A stretch of DNA of 64,000 bases from Bradyrhizobium sp. in8p8 (lineage in GTDB: Bacteria; Pseudomonadota; Alphaproteobacteria; Rhizobiales; Xanthobacteraceae), in NCBI RefSeq assembly GCF_000426845.1, contig NZ_AUGD01000001.1, positions 706,001 to 770,000 on the forward strand, read 5' to 3'. Shown here in pieces: positions 63,214-64,000 of the stretch. Numbering within the stretch: the stretch's first letter is position 1; each line of letters starts with the position of its first letter. A program made the translations under genes and the position numbers. Under the pieces are notes generated by a model that was not told the origin of the DNA, ran no database searches, and saw only the letters and a list, made by a program, of their open reading frames with translations.

Positions 63214-63310
63214 GACTGACGAGCGACCCGATCCGGACCTCGTTAGGGCTGCTTCCTTCCGGACCTGACCCGGTTGGCGAGTGGCTCGTCCACCGCCAAT
63301 CTCCCGGTCC
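63214..63310 (-). ncRNA. ffs: signal recognition particle 4.5S RNA
   Basis: On the minus strand the conserved apical loop GGTCAGGTCCGGAAGGAAGC is exact, within a long hairpin starting near GGACCGGGAGATTGGCGG and closing near GCTCGTC. This is the RNA that binds Ffh and directs membrane proteins to YidC and Sec. Ends are estimated within about ten bases. It lies upstream of dnaX on the same strand. Confidence 0.92.
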
Positions 63311-63492
63311 CTATTTGGGGCCAAAGGGAGCGGAAAGCAAGCGGGCAGGATGACTGTTCCCAGGGTCCCGGGACACACGGGGCCGGCTGGCCCGACCGGA
63401 TCGGCATGCCCGCCCCGATGCAACGGCGTATCACGGTTATTGTCCGGAACCGTGGTCTCTGCGACGGTGGGAATCATCACGAGAAGGTCTTC

Positions 63493-63912
63493 ATGCCCGA
63501 ACCTGCCTGGTCGCTGCACTCCCGCCTGAAAGAGGACACCATCGACATCGGCGACCTGCCCCTGTCGAAGGTGCTGGTCATCAAGGACGCGCATTATCCC
63601 TGGCTGCTGCTGGTGCCGCGGCGCCCCGACGCGGTCGAGATCATCGACCTCGACGAGGTGCAGCAGGCGCAGCTGATGACCGAGATCTCCCGCGTATCTC
63701 GCGCCCTCAAGGAGATCACCAAGTGCGACAAGCTCAACGTCGCCGCCCTCGGCAATCTCGTGCCGCAGCTTCACGTTCACATCATCGCACGCCGCACCAG
63801 CGACGCGGCCTGGCCGCGACCGGTTTGGGGCGTCATGCCGCCGCTGGCGCACGATGCCACTGAAGTGCAGAATTTCATCAGCGCGCTTCGCCGCAAGATC
63901 TGGTTGGGTTGA
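63493..63912 (+). CDS. HIT-family hydrolase
   Basis: A 139-residue histidine-triad protein. The active site reads QLHVHII (92-98), with His94 and His96; the first triad histidine is replaced by Gln, as in many members of this group. The N-terminal half is KVLVIKDAHYPWLLLVPRRP. Such enzymes split nucleotide phosphoramidates or dinucleoside polyphosphates. The ATG at 63493 follows GAGAAGG. It lies 10 bases upstream of the truncated NUDIX-like gene. Confidence 0.92.
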   Translation: MPEPAWSLHSRLKEDTIDIGDLPLSKVLVIKDAHYPWLLLVPRRPDAVEIIDLDEVQQAQLMTEISRVSRALKEITKCDKLNVAALGNLVPQLHVHIIARRTSDAAWPRPVWGVMPPLAHDATEVQNFISALRRKIWLG

Positions 63913-63922
63913 AAGAACAATA

Positions 63923-64000
63923 ATGTCAGCATTCGACGCATTTCCGCTGGGACAGCCGGCCTTCGTCACCAACGTCCTCGACCGCGCCGCGCATCTGCGC
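63923..64000 (+). CDS. nudC: 5' end of a probable NUDIX NAD+ diphosphatase gene
   Basis: The first 26 codons are visible, from the ATG at 63923 (MSAFDAFPLGQPAFVTNVLD and on to AHLR). The sequence and the position right after the HIT gene match the N-terminus of bradyrhizobial NudC-type NAD+ diphosphatases. The NUDIX box lies outside the window, so this is a recognition from a short stretch and from context. Confidence 0.6.
   Translation, partial: MSAFDAFPLGQPAFVTNVLDRAAHLR

Overview
The window is high-GC alphaproteobacterial chromosome, most likely Bradyrhizobium or a close relative in the Nitrobacteraceae. The evidence is the gene content and order (rpmH-rnpA-yidC-engB-DUF423-argB; dapD-dapE; truA-fmt-def; recR-ybaB-dnaX next to the SRP RNA), the protein families (Irr-type Fur protein, MddA-like methyltransferase, BA14K, DUF1236, Omp25/RopB-type porin-like protein), exact copies of the EcfG general-stress promoter GGAAC-N16/17-CGTT, and intergenic repeats typical of that group. 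No plasmid, phage or IS transposase gene is seen.

Layout. 0-4.8 kb: small secreted proteins, a GFA-domain protein, an MddA-like methanethiol methyltransferase facing a winged-helix/TPR regulator, and an Irr-like Fur protein. 5.1-10.3 kb: a complete peptide/opine-type ABC importer in which the two permease genes and the ATPase gene are translationally overlapped. 10.4-20 kb: porin-like protein with a strong terminator, a chemoreceptor, an MBL hydrolase, a FAD-linked D-2-hydroxyacid dehydrogenase and a YgiQ radical-SAM protein. 20-26.7 kb: accessory-looking stretch with a LysR and an Rrf2 regulator (each with a perfect palindrome over its start codon), a methyltransferase, GNAT, GrpB and DUF1330 proteins, and degenerate repeats. 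26.7-30.6 kb: a StyA/StyB-type two-component flavin monooxygenase divergent from a LysR gene and a luciferase-like monooxygenase. 30.7-33.9 kb: small envelope or secreted proteins, including a 26-residue membrane peptide missed by length cut-offs and a Gly/Ser tandem-repeat protein. 34-38.9 kb: a polysaccharide operon (Wzz/Wzc-like protein with a ruined kinase site, GH5 glycosidase, Wzy-like polymerase). 39-43.5 kb: dehydrogenase and methyltransferase pair, BA14K protein, PhyH-type dioxygenase, queD and a tRNA-Arg(ACG). 43.8-64 kb: mostly core housekeeping genes, with almost every larger gap filled by one of several repeat families.

How things work together. The clearest regulatory theme is that four exact EcfG promoters lie between 30.8 and 41.5 kb, each correctly oriented 15 to 40 bases ahead of the likely start or leader of a small protein gene (26-aa peptide, 72-aa/152-aa pair, 108-aa protein, BA14K protein). 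This points to a local group of general-stress-response genes. The clearest metabolic unit is the StyA/StyB-like oxygenase with its divergent LysR and neighbouring luciferase-like enzyme, probably for an aromatic or indolic substrate. The clearest structural oddity is the polysaccharide co-polymerase, whose C-terminal BY-kinase-like domain has lost the Walker lysine, both Walker aspartates and the tyrosine tail.
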